A stretch of DNA of 64,000 nucleotides from Talpa occidentalis (GCF_014898055.3 NW_023601543.1:15647314-15711313), one strand, 5' to 3'; numbered from the stretch's first letter, positions 48,390 to 59,690 are shown. Notes: generated by a model from the letters alone, not told the origin. A program made the numbers and translations.

Positions 48390-48550
48390 TGAGAGAGAGG
48401 TAGGGGAGGTATATAAGAGAGGGGAGAGAGAATATGTATGTATGTGTGTATGTATGTATGCTTGTGTGTATGTATGTACATATGTATGTGTATGTATGTG
48501 TACATTTATGTATGTGTGTATGTGTGTATGTATGTATGAATGAATGAATG
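48390..48550. repeat. GA-rich tract and (TATG)n compound microsatellite
   Basis: GA-rich 48390-48432, then TATG/TGTG tetranucleotide repeats to about 48530, ending in GAATGAATGAATG. It produces apparent open frames on both strands (up to 109 codons) that are repeat artefacts. Confidence 0.95.
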
Positions 48551-49104
48551 ACAATGTGATGTAAATAGCTAATCTGACTACCAATTTCTATGATAGAATG
48601 TCTGGGATAGAAGCCCCTACCCTCCATATCTTCTTTAACAGCCACCTGTCAATTAGAAATCCTATATGGTGGTTTCAACATCAAATCCTTATAGATACTG
48701 ACGGCTGTCATCAGTGGCAGAGTGTTTTTCCTTTAAAGTGTTTCTGAGATTCTTAACATTTGAGAGTATCCACTTGATGAATCTAAAAGACCACAGAATC
48801 AGATTCAGGCTTTAAGAATGCCTGGGAACTTTAGTATGAAGGGAGAAGAAAGATGAAACTAAAGAGAAACCTTTCTCTTTCCTGGACTGGGAAATTAGGG
48901 TACTATATAATTTGAGGGAGCACAGTTTGAAAGACTGCCTTCTTTTCTGAACCCAATTGAAAGTTCGCAGAGTTGCCAAAATCATCCTTAGCTTCAAAGG
49001 ATGGAAATCATTTGCAATGATTCACAGAACTCCCTGAAAGCTGTTACATTCCAGTTTATAATTATAGGAACAATAATAAAGATTAAAAGCATTCAAGAGA
49101 CAGT

Positions 49105-49165
49105 TGCCTAGGGCAGAGCCTAGAAAAGTTAAAATGCCTAGGGCAGAGACCAGAAAAGGTGCAGA
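49105..49165 (+). repeat. Imperfect 30-bp tandem duplication
   Basis: TGCCTAGGGCAGAG occurs at 49105-49118 and again at 49135-49148, each followed by a similar C(T/C)AGAAAAG stretch. The 30-bp period suggests a small local duplication. Confidence 0.8.
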
Positions 49166-49480
49166 GCTTCTAGTTGTCATTTCCATGGAGTCATGTGGAC
49201 AATACTATTTTATCAGCATCAAAGTGTGTTAATATACACAGGATATTGCCAGTATCTGGGAAGCTCACCTGAGTCAGTCCTGTTGTCCAGAAATCTCATT
49301 GGGTCTCTGTGGTTGACTGCCCACATGACTGACCCTTAGTTTATAGGCCCTCCAGAGGTACAACTGTTAACACATGGTTGACCTTTAGTCTCCATTCCCT
49401 CTTGAGGTAGACTGGACTCTGCACGTGTCTAACCCCCCCATCGATAATAACATCATTAGTTCTGTGGCCAAAGCTACTAG
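49165..49480. repeat. Possible very old LTR-like repeat
   Basis: The sequence (GTTGACTGCCCACATGACTG, then a dispersed 'taacatcattagttctgtgg' end) is reminiscent of decayed mammalian ERV-L-class LTRs, but it is too diverged for me to name. Confidence 0.25.
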
Positions 49481-49498
49481 GTGAGCAAAGACATCCTT

Positions 49499-49509
49499 TT
49501 TTTTTTTAC

Positions 49510-49568
<59 letters not shown>

Positions 49569-49807
49569 TACAAGCACTGGGTACAGTCAGAAACGTGGAG
49601 GGTGAGAGAATTCACTAGAGCCAGAGCAGGGAACAGAACAGGCAGAGGGACGAAATACACTGCTGAGGGGAGCAGCAGGTGCGGCAGGAGAGGTCTGCCT
49701 GCCATGTGGGACACTTGCCCGGGTGCCAGGGATTGAACTGGCGCTGCAGAGGCTACGGGCAGCTTTGCAGTCCAGTGCTCAACCGCTGCGCCACCAGGGG
49801 AGACCCA
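49499..49807 (-). mobile_element. tRNA-derived SINE copy 13 with expanded (TTTA)n tail
   Basis: Reverse-orientation GAATTC-type copy. Its A-rich tail has expanded into a TTTA-type microsatellite of about 60 bp (49512-49570), with one interruption. Target duplication GCAAAGACATCCTT (49485-49498) versus GGAAAGGCATTCTT (49808-49821), three mismatches, so it is older than copies 5, 7 and 10. Confidence 0.94.
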
Positions 49808-49824
49808 GGAAAGGCATTCTTAGC

Positions 49825-50510
49825 GGTTATGGTACTCCAAAGTCTTAGAGATCACCTACTGGAAATCAAGGGCAAAGTTCAGAACTCTTTTTGTTAAAGG
49901 TTACTTTCTTTAATTTATAGGTACCCTGTTAAATGGACCTCCAGTTAATGATTCTTTACCAATGTGTGTTATGGTATGAGAGGAATCACTGAGGAAGTTG
50001 ATATTATTTCTATCTTGTAGAAGGGAGGAACTCACTTAAGCACATAAACTACCATTCAGTGATATGGCATCATGGTATTTTGCTCCCATTACCCTGCTTT
50101 CTTTGTTGGGCTTTCCATGTCGAAGGAAGTGTGGAACAGGTAGTTCTTATGTGTGATGATGTTAAAGATACACACAAAACAATCCCATAACAACAAACAA
50201 CAGAACATCAGAACCAAATGATCTCTGAAATATCTTCCAGTCTAGGTGGTAGCAACATATATGACTTATGGTCAGATATGGCTCTCTGCCTGTTTTTTTT
50301 TTTTTTAAATACACTGATATGCCAATTCATTTCTATATTTCAGTTGCTGCTTTTGCGCTTTAATGATAGTTAAGTAGTTGTGAATGGAAACAGATGGCTG
50401 TAAAAATACTTATCTGTTCCTTTACAGAAAACTGTGCATTGTCTTCTGTTTCTATTCAGTCTTACACTTTGCAAATGTAGAAGTTGAAGCTCAAATTGGA
50501 GAAATGTTAA
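49825..50510. other. Stretch without a gene or clear repeat
   Basis: Unique-looking sequence with a 13-base T run near 50294. No supported feature. Confidence 0.4.
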
Positions 50511-50514
50511 ATGT

Positions 50515-51050
50515 GGAATGTAATTATTGAGTCCTACTCTGTGTTAAGCACAATTGAGGGAACTTGAGAATTAACAGTGAACAAAAGAAATATACAGTTT
50601 TGTAAACTAATGTGAGATCAATATAAAAGATTAAGACTTTATACTAATAATATACTAATGTTTTCAATTGATGGTTTCATGGAGAAAGACTAAAGGACAG
50701 CAGGATAAAGAGTGTGGGTTGTAATGAACTCAAACTTCAAATAGAGTGATGAGGTTAGGCTTCACTGAGATGTTGGTTGGAGGTCAACTTTGAAGATCCC
50801 TAGAAGACTTTTCCAATCGGTGGGAACTGTTCTTTAAGGACCTGAGGTAGACATGTTCTTGGCACATCATGTAAGCCAATTAGTCTGGAGTACAGTGAGT
50901 TTTGTGATATGAAATAAGAGAGGTAGTGGAGTACCAGTTGCCTTAAGATTTAAAATGCCATTTGGAAGACTATGAATAAAACAAGTAACCACTGCAGATT
51001 TTGAGTAGAGAAGTAACCTGATCTGACTTAGTGTTCGATTTTTCTCCAGT
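50515..51050 (+). repeat. Ancient mammalian interspersed repeat, class not named
   Basis: Starts with TTGAGTCCTACTCTGTGTTA and 'aacagtgaacaaaagaaat'. It continues with 'gaggttaggcttcactgagatg', AAGGACCTGAGGTAGACATG and ends near AGAGAAGTAACCTGATCTGA. This order of phrases recurs in many mammalian genomes as one old repeat. The first part matches the repeat at 25040. Confidence 0.55.
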
Positions 51051-51110
51051 ACTGAAGATAAACTGAAGAGAAACTCTTAAGAGGGTTAGAGTGAAAGGAA
51101 AAGATCAGTA

Positions 51111-51646
51111 TGATGGTCAATTTTCTGTGCCAACCTGACTGGGCTGAGGGACACCCAGGTAGTTGATAAAACATTATTTCTGGCTGTGCCTCCGAAAGTG
51201 GTTTTGGAAGAGATTATCATTTAAATTGTTGGATAAATAAAGAAAATTGCTCTCACCAGTGCCGGTGGGCTGCATGCAATCTGTTGAGGGCCTGAATAGA
51301 ACAAAAGAGCTGAAGAGAAGCAGATTCACTCTTATTTTTTTGAACTGAGACATTAGTCTTCTCCTGTCCTCAGGCAGTGGCATTCCTCTTTTGCAGTCCT
51401 TCTGTTTTGGTTCAAGACTTACACCACAGTTCCCTATTTCATGTCTTCAAACTTGGACTCGGATTACACTATAGCTACCTGATTCTCCAACCTTTGGACT
51501 TGGACTGAATTTATCCCAAAGCTGTCCTGGTCCTCAAACTTGCAAGTGGCAGATCATGGGACATCTCAACCTCCATAATCACATGAACCAATTTTTTAGG
51601 TAATTCCTATTGATTCTCTTTCTGTGGAGAACCCTAACTAAAATAG
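51111..51646 (+). mobile_element. MLT2-type ERV-L solo LTR
   Basis: Begins TGATGGTCAATTTTCTGTGC, includes CCAACCTGACTGGGCTGAGG, AGTTGATAAAACATTATTTC, GGGCCTGAATAGAACAAAAG, 'cctccataatcacatgaacc', and ends TCTGTGGAGAACCCTAACTA. This order and the two ends match the LTR of the old endogenous retrovirus-L class (MLT2 group). No internal viral genes lie on either side, so this is a solo LTR left by recombination. Noncoding. Confidence 0.8.
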
Positions 51647-51649
51647 AAC

Positions 51650-53335
51650 AAGTTGGAAGCTATGAGAGCATTCAACTCTACAGATGATATTGGTTTAGAC
51701 AATCTTGGCAGCAGTGGAAGAGATGAGAAGTGATCAAATTCAGGATTTATTTTGAAACAAGTGACAAATTTGGATTTGTTGACTATAGAATGGGCTAAAA
51801 GAGAAAGACAGGACTCATAGTGTTTGGCTCAGCAACTGAATGTTAGAGTTGTACAGGAAGCTGGTGGGAGAACTAATTCTGCAAAGCAGACCCCCACCTC
51901 CAATCCAGTGTTCTTTCCACTGATATGATTATTATTCCCTGAGGATGTTGGTATGACTCTTTCAGGCAATGGAAACTGGCCCAAAGGATCTGCAGCAGGA
52001 ATGTCCAAATGATTAATAACATGGCTCAGGGCTATGGCTTTTACAAAGTATCACTATTTCCAGGTTTATTTTCAGGTTTATCTCTCTGAGTGCAAGGAAG
52101 GGAAAATTTCCTTAATATTTAGCTCAAACTCATTAGAAAGTCTCCTCTTGACCAGCTTTGATAAGGAGAAGAAAATAAACATAATGGGCCTGCTTGAATC
52201 TCATAAGATAATAAATATTCCAAGTGAGCATAATTGTTTTTAACCTTTATGCCAGTACAATAAATGTCAAAGGGAAAGATAACCTAGCACTCTCCTGAAA
52301 TGGCTTAAATAATAGGCCCCAGTTTGCTTTAATGGGAACTCACCCAGTAGACACACTCATATAACAAATGAGAAATCCCTAATGAGAGTTGCATTATTTC
52401 TATTGGCTTTTATGCCATCCTTAATTGATTGCCATCATGCACGGCTAATTAAGAGCACGATAATCTGAGTGAGGTATTTTTAGCCAGTGCAATAGTGCTT
52501 GCTTTAAAACAATGACTTCTGGAAGCCCACATCAAGGTGGCTGGCAGGTTACTCTATAGCTGGGGACTGCCCCTTTAGAAAACACTATGCTTCACTGACA
52601 AATCTAGTTTGGCACAATCCTGGGGTTTGATTGTCTCAACTGTGGGAGGATTGATACTATCGTCCAATGATTGCAAAAGTTCCTTAGATCATGGTCTTAG
52701 GTTGGAGCACTTCTGGCTTACTTTCTGTTCCTAAGACCCTTTTCATTATTCACCCCATCCCCACAATATCATCAGTTTCTACCTTGATACTCTTTCACAG
52801 GCCCTTTCTCGGTAGGTTGGGAAGGTATACGGAAAAGAGAACTGGTTTGCATTTTCTTCTCAGCTCAGCTATGAACTGTATATGCAATCTTCAATAAGTC
52901 ACTTCTCTGTTGTTTTCTATTTTTTTCTACCTGAAAGTGAAAGGTTGGGAGTGGTAAGTTTGTTTTAGATTTTGCCTTTCAATTGTTTTGTGGCTCCAGT
53001 TTTGTGGAAAGCAAGTGATATTATTGGGAAAAGTTTAATAACCTCAGAGCTTCTTCTGGAAATTTGGGAAAGAAAAATTGCCTGTCCCACCACAAGCAAC
53101 TCCTGTTATGGAAATGGAAATGAATGTGAAAAAAAAAAATCTAAATTACCTAAGTGAGAACTTAAGGTGTCATTATTATGTAATCAAATTCATTAAACTC
53201 CTACTCAGAAAACACAGGATTTATTCCTTTCCACCTATGGGTGTTTGTGAAGAGGACTCCAAGGAGTTTTTCAGGGACCTGAAATATGTGCCTCTGATAT
53301 TATCCGTGTCTGATTGAGGCATGAAATTAGTTCCT
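51650..53335. other. Unique segment, candidate conserved noncoding DNA in its middle
   Basis: No recognisable repeat. The part 52190-52560 is rich in homeodomain-type TAATTA/TTAATTG motifs (for example TTAATTGATT at 52421-52430 and GGCTAATTAAG at 52443-52453). No supported coding region; the frames here are under 80 codons. Confidence 0.4.
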
Positions 53336-53344
53336 TTAGCAACT

Positions 53345-53735
53345 AATTTACATCATGGAGATGCAAATTAAAACCAGAGAGATATTATTTCACAGTAATC
53401 AAATGGGAAAAAATTAAAATCTGTCAATATCAAGTATTGACAAGTGAAGATATAGTATAATGAGAGCTCTCATTACTTTTGTTGCAAGTATTGGTTACAG
53501 CTTCTTTTCCCAATAAACACAAATGTGTTCATCTAAATGAATGTTCATAACAGCACTGTTTAAAAAGGGGAAAAAACCTGAAAATAATTTGAATGCACAG
53601 ATATTGTAACAGATATCAATATATTGGAGAAATTCATGGAATAAATAAAATGAGAATGCTATAGCTATACAGACAGCATAGATAAATTTAAAAATTTTGG
53701 TATTTACCAAAATACAATTCCAGAGATAAATGCAG
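53345..53735 (+). mobile_element. Old L1 fragment
   Basis: Plus-strand L1 ORF2 C-terminal remnants: ATGCAAATTAAAACCAGAGA, 'tgttcataacagcactgttt', and GGAATAAATAAAATGAGAAT. SINE copy 14 follows. Confidence 0.65.
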
Positions 53736-53748
53736 ATAGTGTATTTTT

Positions 53749-54023
53749 TTATGTTTTATTTTTTCAAGATTTATTTATGCATACAAGAACTGGGGTACAG
53801 GCTAGAGGTGTGGGGGGTGAGAGGATTCACCAGCGATAGAGTGGGGAAAAGAACAGGCAGATTGACTGAGGTGCACTGCTGAGGGGAGCAGCTGGCGAGA
53901 CAGGGGAGGTCTGCTGCACCCTGTGGGTATCGCCCTGGCAGGCCGGGGATCAAACTTGCTGCAGAGGCTGCGGATAGCTTGATAGGTTGCGTCTTAACAC
54001 CTTGCGCCACCAGGGAGACCCAT
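53749..54023 (-). mobile_element. tRNA-derived SINE copy 14
   Basis: Reverse-orientation older-type copy (TACAAGAACTGGGGTACAGG, GGATTCACCAGCGATAGAGT). Target duplication ATAGTGTATTTTT (53736-53748 and 54024-54036), perfect over 13 bp. Confidence 0.95.
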
Positions 54024-54039
54024 ATAGTGTATTTTTAAT

Positions 54040-55425
54040 TTTATAATATTTAAAAAACAGACAATGTTATAAGGTAGCATTAGATTTTATATTATCCATC
54101 AAATGTGCTTTGGTGATTCAATTTAATACCCATGGGCTATGAAGGGCTTGAGAAGATGTGGGTTGCATGGGTATATCTTGTCTCTCTACACAATTTTTCA
54201 AAACTTCATAAAGTAAGAAACACTAATTTTGCTTCCCTTGTGTTCCCATAATATTTAACACAGTACTGGGTATGTTAAAGTATTGAAGAAAAGCCTTTTG
54301 AATTAATTGAATCATCCCCAACCCCCTAAATACAGTGTGATTCTATGTCTCTGGTTTCTGTTAAACCTTAGAAATGAAGGATGGGTGAAATTCTTTCTGT
54401 CAATAACAAATGGAATTAACTGTAGAGTCTCAGGTGTATTGCAGAGTGAATGATTAAAAATCATTGGCAAATAGTAAGCTGTCTTCTGTGACCTTTCAGC
54501 TCTTGGTATTTTGACTGACGGTCCCCTCTTTACAGTTTAGTGAAGTTGTAAACAGAAAGACATGAGACCCATTGATGGGCTAGGCCATCAAATACCGAAT
54601 ATGAAAAGGTCAGCTTCAAATTCTGCTTGCAGATGTGACTCAGGCTGCCTTGGAATTGGGGAGGGGGGTGTGTGTATAGAGGGGAAACTGTGACACTATG
54701 GCTTTGAGCTGTTGACTTTAAGGGAGAATGACATATGGTTCTGTAGCAAGCCAAATGGGAAAATCTTCAGTTTGAATTCCATGGGAAGATGGGAAACCAG
54801 GTCTGGCTGAAACAGGTCATGCATATATCAATTAGATAATGCCATGAGACTTGACATGTTATAGGCTTTTTCTAGGGTGTTATTGTGTTCTCAGAAAAAT
54901 TTTAGTGTCTTGCAGACACTTTTCTCATTTACTCTGGTTATGGGGATCTCCATGCCACACTATTAATAGAGAGCCCTTGGTTTATTTTTCCAGATTTCCC
55001 TCTGTTTTCATTTTCATATGTCTCTTATTTTCATTGTTAACATTTGTGTCTACTCTTTCTTCTTCTTCCTAAGTCCTTTACAACTCTTGATCCCTGATGT
55101 ACTCTCATTCTTGGGAATTTTTTCAGTCAGAACAGGAGGGATTTTTGCATCCATTCATTCACCAAACATTGTCTGATGGCCTAGTATGAACCTGGCTTGG
55201 AGTTTCTGCTGTCTGAGGTGATCAGCATAGGAGGAGGACCAACAGCTAATAAAAGGTAACTGAATAATTAAACAGTGAATTCTTTTGGTTACAAACATGA
55301 AACAATTTGCTTTCCCTCACTGCTGCCTTTAACTGTGTGCTATTGAATTTTTTTCTTGTTTTCTTATGGCATCTTGATTGTATACCACATGTTTCTGACC
55401 CCTTTCCATATATTAAAATGTAGGT
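54040..55425. other. Stretch without a gene
   Basis: Unique-looking DNA. A possible ancient-repeat piece lies at 55145-55245 (CATCCATTCATTCACCAAAC). No supported coding region. Confidence 0.4.
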
Positions 55426-55429
55426 CTGC

Positions 55430-55930
55430 TGATAGAATGAGAAAAAAATTCTGATAATACTAAGTGTTGGAGAGAATGAGGAGTAACAGAAATGCATCTA
55501 CATTGCTGGTATAAGTGTGACTTTATACAAACATTTTGGAAAAACTTTTTGTAAATACTAATTTGAGCAAACCTTTTCCTATGTCACAGAAAATCCATAC
55601 CTATGGCTGTGTGTGTGTGTGTGTGTCTGTATGTATAACAGAAATATGAACATTTTTTATCAAAAGATGTGTACTAGATAGATTGCTCACAGCAGGAAGA
55701 TACATGGAAATCACAAGCTAGAAACTTACCAAAAATACATAAATAGTAGAATGCATAAATAAATTGTGGTATATCCCACAAATAAAATATTATATAGCAA
55801 TAAACTACAGCCACATTAAACAAAATGAATGATTTTCAAAGGTTTTATTACACAAACTATTTTAGGTTTTCAAGTTTGTAGGTATTACAGACTGTAGATT
55901 ATATTTGTGGATAAGAAAAGAATATGGAAA
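55430..55930 (+). mobile_element. Old L1 fragment, plus orientation
   Basis: Plus-strand L1 ORF2 C-terminus to 3' region: 'gtgttggagagaatgaggag', ACAGCAGGAAGATACATGGA, ATAAATTGTGGTATATCCCA, and TATATAGCAATAAACTACAG. A (GT)n tract lies inside it at 55607-55626. Confidence 0.75.
55607..55626. repeat. (GT)n microsatellite
   Basis: About ten GT units in the old L1, probably grown after insertion. Confidence 0.9.
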
Positions 55931-55969
55931 ATGTTCCTAGAAAATTATACTTGACATTTGAAAGAAAAG

Positions 55970-56690
55970 GAAATTAGTCCCTTATATATGTATGGTTAAC
56001 AAATGTTCTTCCATTTCATGGGTTGCGTTTTATTTTGCTGATTGTTCTTTTGCGGTACAGAAACTTTTTAGTTTCTTGTAGTTTGATTTGTTGATTTTGC
56101 TTTCAGTGTTTGTTGTCTCTGTAATTATTTCCAGGAAATCATTGCCAATCCCAATGTCAAAGAGTTTCTTTCCTAGGTTTTTTTCTTGGAGTTTTATGGT
56201 ATCTGATCTTACATCTTTGTCTGTTCAAGTGAGTTTTGTGACTGGTGTAAAACAGATGTCTAGTTTAATTTTTTTGCATGTGTTTTTCCTGTTTTCCCAA
56301 GACTATTTGTGGAAGAGACTATTCTTTCCCCCTCGGGTGTATTTGGCTACCATGTTGAATATTGGACAAATATGTGGGGAATTGATTCTGGGCTCTATGT
56401 TCCACCGATCCATTTGTCTTTTTATGCCATCACCATGGTTTTAAAGTTACTATTGTACTGTAGTGTAGTTTGAAATAAGGAAGTGTGATGCCTTTGACTC
56501 TGTTGTTTCTTGGGATTGCTCTGGCTATTTAGGGTGATTTGTGTTTCCATTCAAATTTTAGAGTTTTTTTTTTTTATTTTTGTTAATTATGCCATTGGAA
56601 TTTTGATAGGAATTGAGATTACTACCTAAATTATATACATAGTACACATATATTTCTCCCGTTCTGTGGGTTGCCTTTTATTTTGATAAT
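55970..56690 (-). mobile_element. Old L1 fragment, minus orientation
   Basis: Minus-strand L1 ORF2 middle: TTTCATGGGTTGCGTTTTAT, 'ttgtctctgtaattatttcc', CTTCTTTGTCTGTTCAAGTG-type phrases and TGTGATGCCTTTGACTCTGT. A second copy of the first phrase (TTCTGTGGGTTGCCTTTTAT) appears at about 56660, so the fragment contains an internal repetition of its 3' end. Confidence 0.8.
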
Positions 56691-56729
56691 GTATATATAT
56701 ACACACATGTATATTCCATGCCACTCAGT

Positions 56730-57085
56730 AACACAAACCAATATAATGTAACAAATGGACAGAAGAACTAAATAGACATTTTCTGAAGAAGACACAAAAA
56801 TACAGTATGATATCACTTATATGTGGAATCTTAAAAAACTAAACTCATGAAAATAGAACATAAAATGGTAGTTCACAGGAACTACAGGGAGGAAGAATAG
56901 GAAAGATATTGTTTATTATTAATTACTCCTACCATAGTAAAAGAAATGGAAATTGTGAGATGTGCTAATAGTTGCTAATATTACTATTATGGCTATCATA
57001 TTACAATATAAATATATCAAATGACATATTGTAAATCTTAATTTTATACAATATTATATGTCAAATATATTTTAATAAAAATACA
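56730..57085 (+). mobile_element. Old L1 3' UTR fragment, plus orientation
   Basis: Plus-strand: GAACTAAATAGACATTTTCT, then a jump to CAGTATGATATCACTTATAT, TGTGGAATCTTAAAAAACTA, GGTAGTTCACAGGAACTACA, and a 3' end with ATTTTAATAAAAATACACAT. An internal deletion lies between the first and second phrases. Confidence 0.75.
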
Positions 57086-57089
57086 CATG

Positions 57090-58685
57090 TAATAAAATAA
57101 AGCCAAAAACAAAAAATAGAACAATAAATAAGAAATAGCTATATAAACAAGTAGCGATACAGAAGTTGAAAAATTGAAAGAGGGTATTGACTAGTAATGT
57201 AAAGCAGCAAATGGCATTTAGGGAGCAACATGAGGCAGGTGTTGGAAATATACAAAATTCAAGCTAAGGGAACTGAGAATCAGGTCACACCGTATTGTAA
57301 ATTGGCAGAGTTCGAATTTGGATCCACCTCTTCCTGTCTACAAATTCCATGTTCTTAGCCTGTAAGTCATAGTACTCATTTGACAATATGGTAATATCAA
57401 GCACAAAAAGTCCCTGTGAATGCATATAGAGAGAAACAATTAGTTAGCTTATGTGGGAGGATGGTCAGGTGAACCAGACAATCACTTCCAGTCTTTAAAA
57501 GGGAATACATTTGTGATAAACCTTGAGGTAAATACAGTCACCAGGTAGACTAAGTACAGTAAACAAAAACCTGGGTACAAGCTTCTGTTTTGTGGAACTT
57601 TAAGATATCACTATTAATTTCCAAGATATGTATGAAATATTCAAGAGCTTCTTCCTGTGGGCTTCACAACAAAGAGTATTAGCATGTTGCAATTCCCACA
57701 AATTTGGGAAATTCAATAACAAACTACTCTCTTGGCTTGATATTTTGGTCAAGTACATTTATTGACAGTCATGGTAATTGTCACAAATAGAGCTGTTGGC
57801 AACATTCCAGCTTAAACATACATTTAACACGCTGCTTTCAAAGATAGCATGCTGTATTGTTGACCTTTGTATATATGCAAACATGAGTCCTTGTTCTTTG
57901 AATTTCAATCGAAGTTCACCAGGCCTTCGCCCTCCTGGTGAAAGCCACATTTTGCTTTGTGCCCAGAAGCATTTATGGAATGCTTTTCCTCTAAACTTTA
58001 TTACACAGTTACTACAAAATGAGTGATTTCTCTCACTACTCACATCGTTACATTCTTGCAAATTTTCAAAATACGGAATGCATTTTGAAGTTAAAATTCG
58101 TGTAGTTAAAAATACAGACTGTGTGGAAAATCATGAGAATTAAATTCAGAATGAATTTTTGATTGTATCAGCAATTACTAAGTATGTATATAGAGTACAT
58201 TGCTTGGTTCCTACGAAGTCTTCTATTTAGTGGAGTTTACAGCTTGTGATAGGGAGCCTTGGTAAGCTACCTTCTTTTCTTTTCTGGTTTTTGCTTTCAA
58301 TCTGCATGGAGAGAGGTAATCAAACAGAAACTACTATTGTCTTTTTATTTTTGCAGAGATAATTGTGTATAATGTTATTAGATTTTTTCCCCAATAGCAT
58401 TTCATTTTTCTTTTCTTTTCTTTCTTTTTTTTTTTTTGTCCTTGCTTAATTCCATGGAAAGAATGTAAACCATTTTTGGGTTACTCATGGAAGTGAGTCT
58501 TCCAGGCAATTGAGATTTACCCCTGAATGGCTGATATCAGGCAAAAATTCTGGGTAATGGGATTGAGGACCAGTGTATCTAAAAGATAAGGGTTGGGTTG
58601 ATCTTTTCTCCCCACCCTAATTTGAAGGAATAAACATCAGGAGGGTGCTAGACTTTAGTCAGGATTGTTAACATATTATTAAATG
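57090..58685. other. Unique segment, candidate conserved noncoding DNA
   Basis: One MIR relic at 57270-57375. The rest looks repeat-free, and 57740-58160 includes a perfect 9-bp hairpin (57915-57942). Pyrimidine-rich at 58400-58440. Overlapping plus (82-codon) and minus (100-codon) frames at 57760-58060 have no domain. Confidence 0.4.
57270..57375 (-). mobile_element. MIR relic
   Basis: Reverse MIR: TGGCAGAGTTCGAATTTGGA (B-box side) and CAAATTCCATGTTCTTAGCC. Confidence 0.6.
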
Positions 58686-58689
58686 ACTG

Positions 58690-59185
58690 ATAAATTGTAT
58701 CAGATAATATCCAGATTGTACCTATGGCTTACAATATTCTGCTTGATCTGACTCCAGTTTCTTTCTGTTTCACTCTCCTTTTTGCATATCACACTCTAGT
58801 AACCTTGACCATCTTTTTCTGCTTTGCTGACTGTTGTGTTTTAAGTTTTTTCCCACTTCAGGGTCTTTGCAATTGTTTCCTCTGTCAGAAACAACCTTAG
58901 CTCAGCCTCTAAATGTTTCATTCACATGTCTGGTTCTTTCTTACAATTTAGATCCCAGCCAAATGTCATTTCCTTAGTGTGACCTCCTCACCTGTAGATT
59001 AGCTCCCAGGCACGCTCCATCCAATTACTGTACTTTATCACCTTCACAGTGTATCATTATCACTCTTCCTTTACAAGAATGTTAGCTTTAAAGGCAAGGT
59101 CTTTGTCTTATCACACTATCCCCAGAATGTGACATAGTGGCTGGCGCTTAGTTTGAGGTCAGTAAACATTCGTTGAATGAATGAA
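58690..59185 (+). mobile_element. L2 LINE relic
   Basis: Plus-strand L2 3' region in order: 'tctgactccagtttctttctg', 'cttcagggtctttgcaattg', CAGCCAAATGTCATTTCCTT, AGTGTGACCTCCTCACCTGT, AAGGCAAGGTCTTTGTCTTA, and the terminal CATTCGTTGAATGAATGAAT. The clearest L2 in the window. Confidence 0.82.
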
Positions 59186-59209
59186 TTAGTAAATAGGTTA
59201 TTAGAGCTG

Positions 59210-59345
59210 AAAAGTCTTGTCACATTTTAGGTCCTCAAGTTCAACTTTCATTTAGAAGTAAAGAACCTGGGTTACATAGAGGTACCGTGACTTAGACAAT
59301 ATAGGCATTTAATGGCAAAACTGGCATTAGAATGAGATCTTACTA
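59210..59345 (-). mobile_element. MIR relic
   Basis: Reverse MIR-like: 'tttagaagtaaagaacctgg', GTGACTTAGACAATATAGGC, GGCAAAACTGGCATTAGAAT. Confidence 0.55.
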
Positions 59346-59454
59346 CAACCAATTTAGGGATATTCACAGTAAGAAATTAGAATTTATTATTCTATAATTC
59401 TAACTGTACCAGATGATAAGTCAATCCTGTGATTCCTGCTCTCCTCATAGTAGT

Positions 59455-59555
59455 TTTTAATACAAACATTAGAAACACACCTACATGGGTTTGAATACCA
59501 GCTCTGCTTCTTGAAACTATGTGGTCTCATTTGTTTCCTTGTCAGTTGATTTCAC
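59455..59555 (+). mobile_element. MIR relic
   Basis: Plus-strand MIR-like: CATGGGTTTGAATACCAGCT (B-box side), CTGCTTCTTGAAACTATGTG, then TTTGTTTCCTTGTCAGTTG. Confidence 0.55.
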
Positions 59556-59690
59556 ATTCTGTAAAGTATAGGGTGCGCCATGAAACAGTTCTAAACAGCT
59601 ATATTGAGACCTAATTCACATACCATAAAATTTGCACATTTAATCTTTAAATTTATTGGTGTTTAGTATTGTCAGACACATCAGATTTTT

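Noticed and set aside
48316..48645. 109-codon minus-strand frame rich in His and Thr
   Set aside because: Product of the TATG microsatellite.
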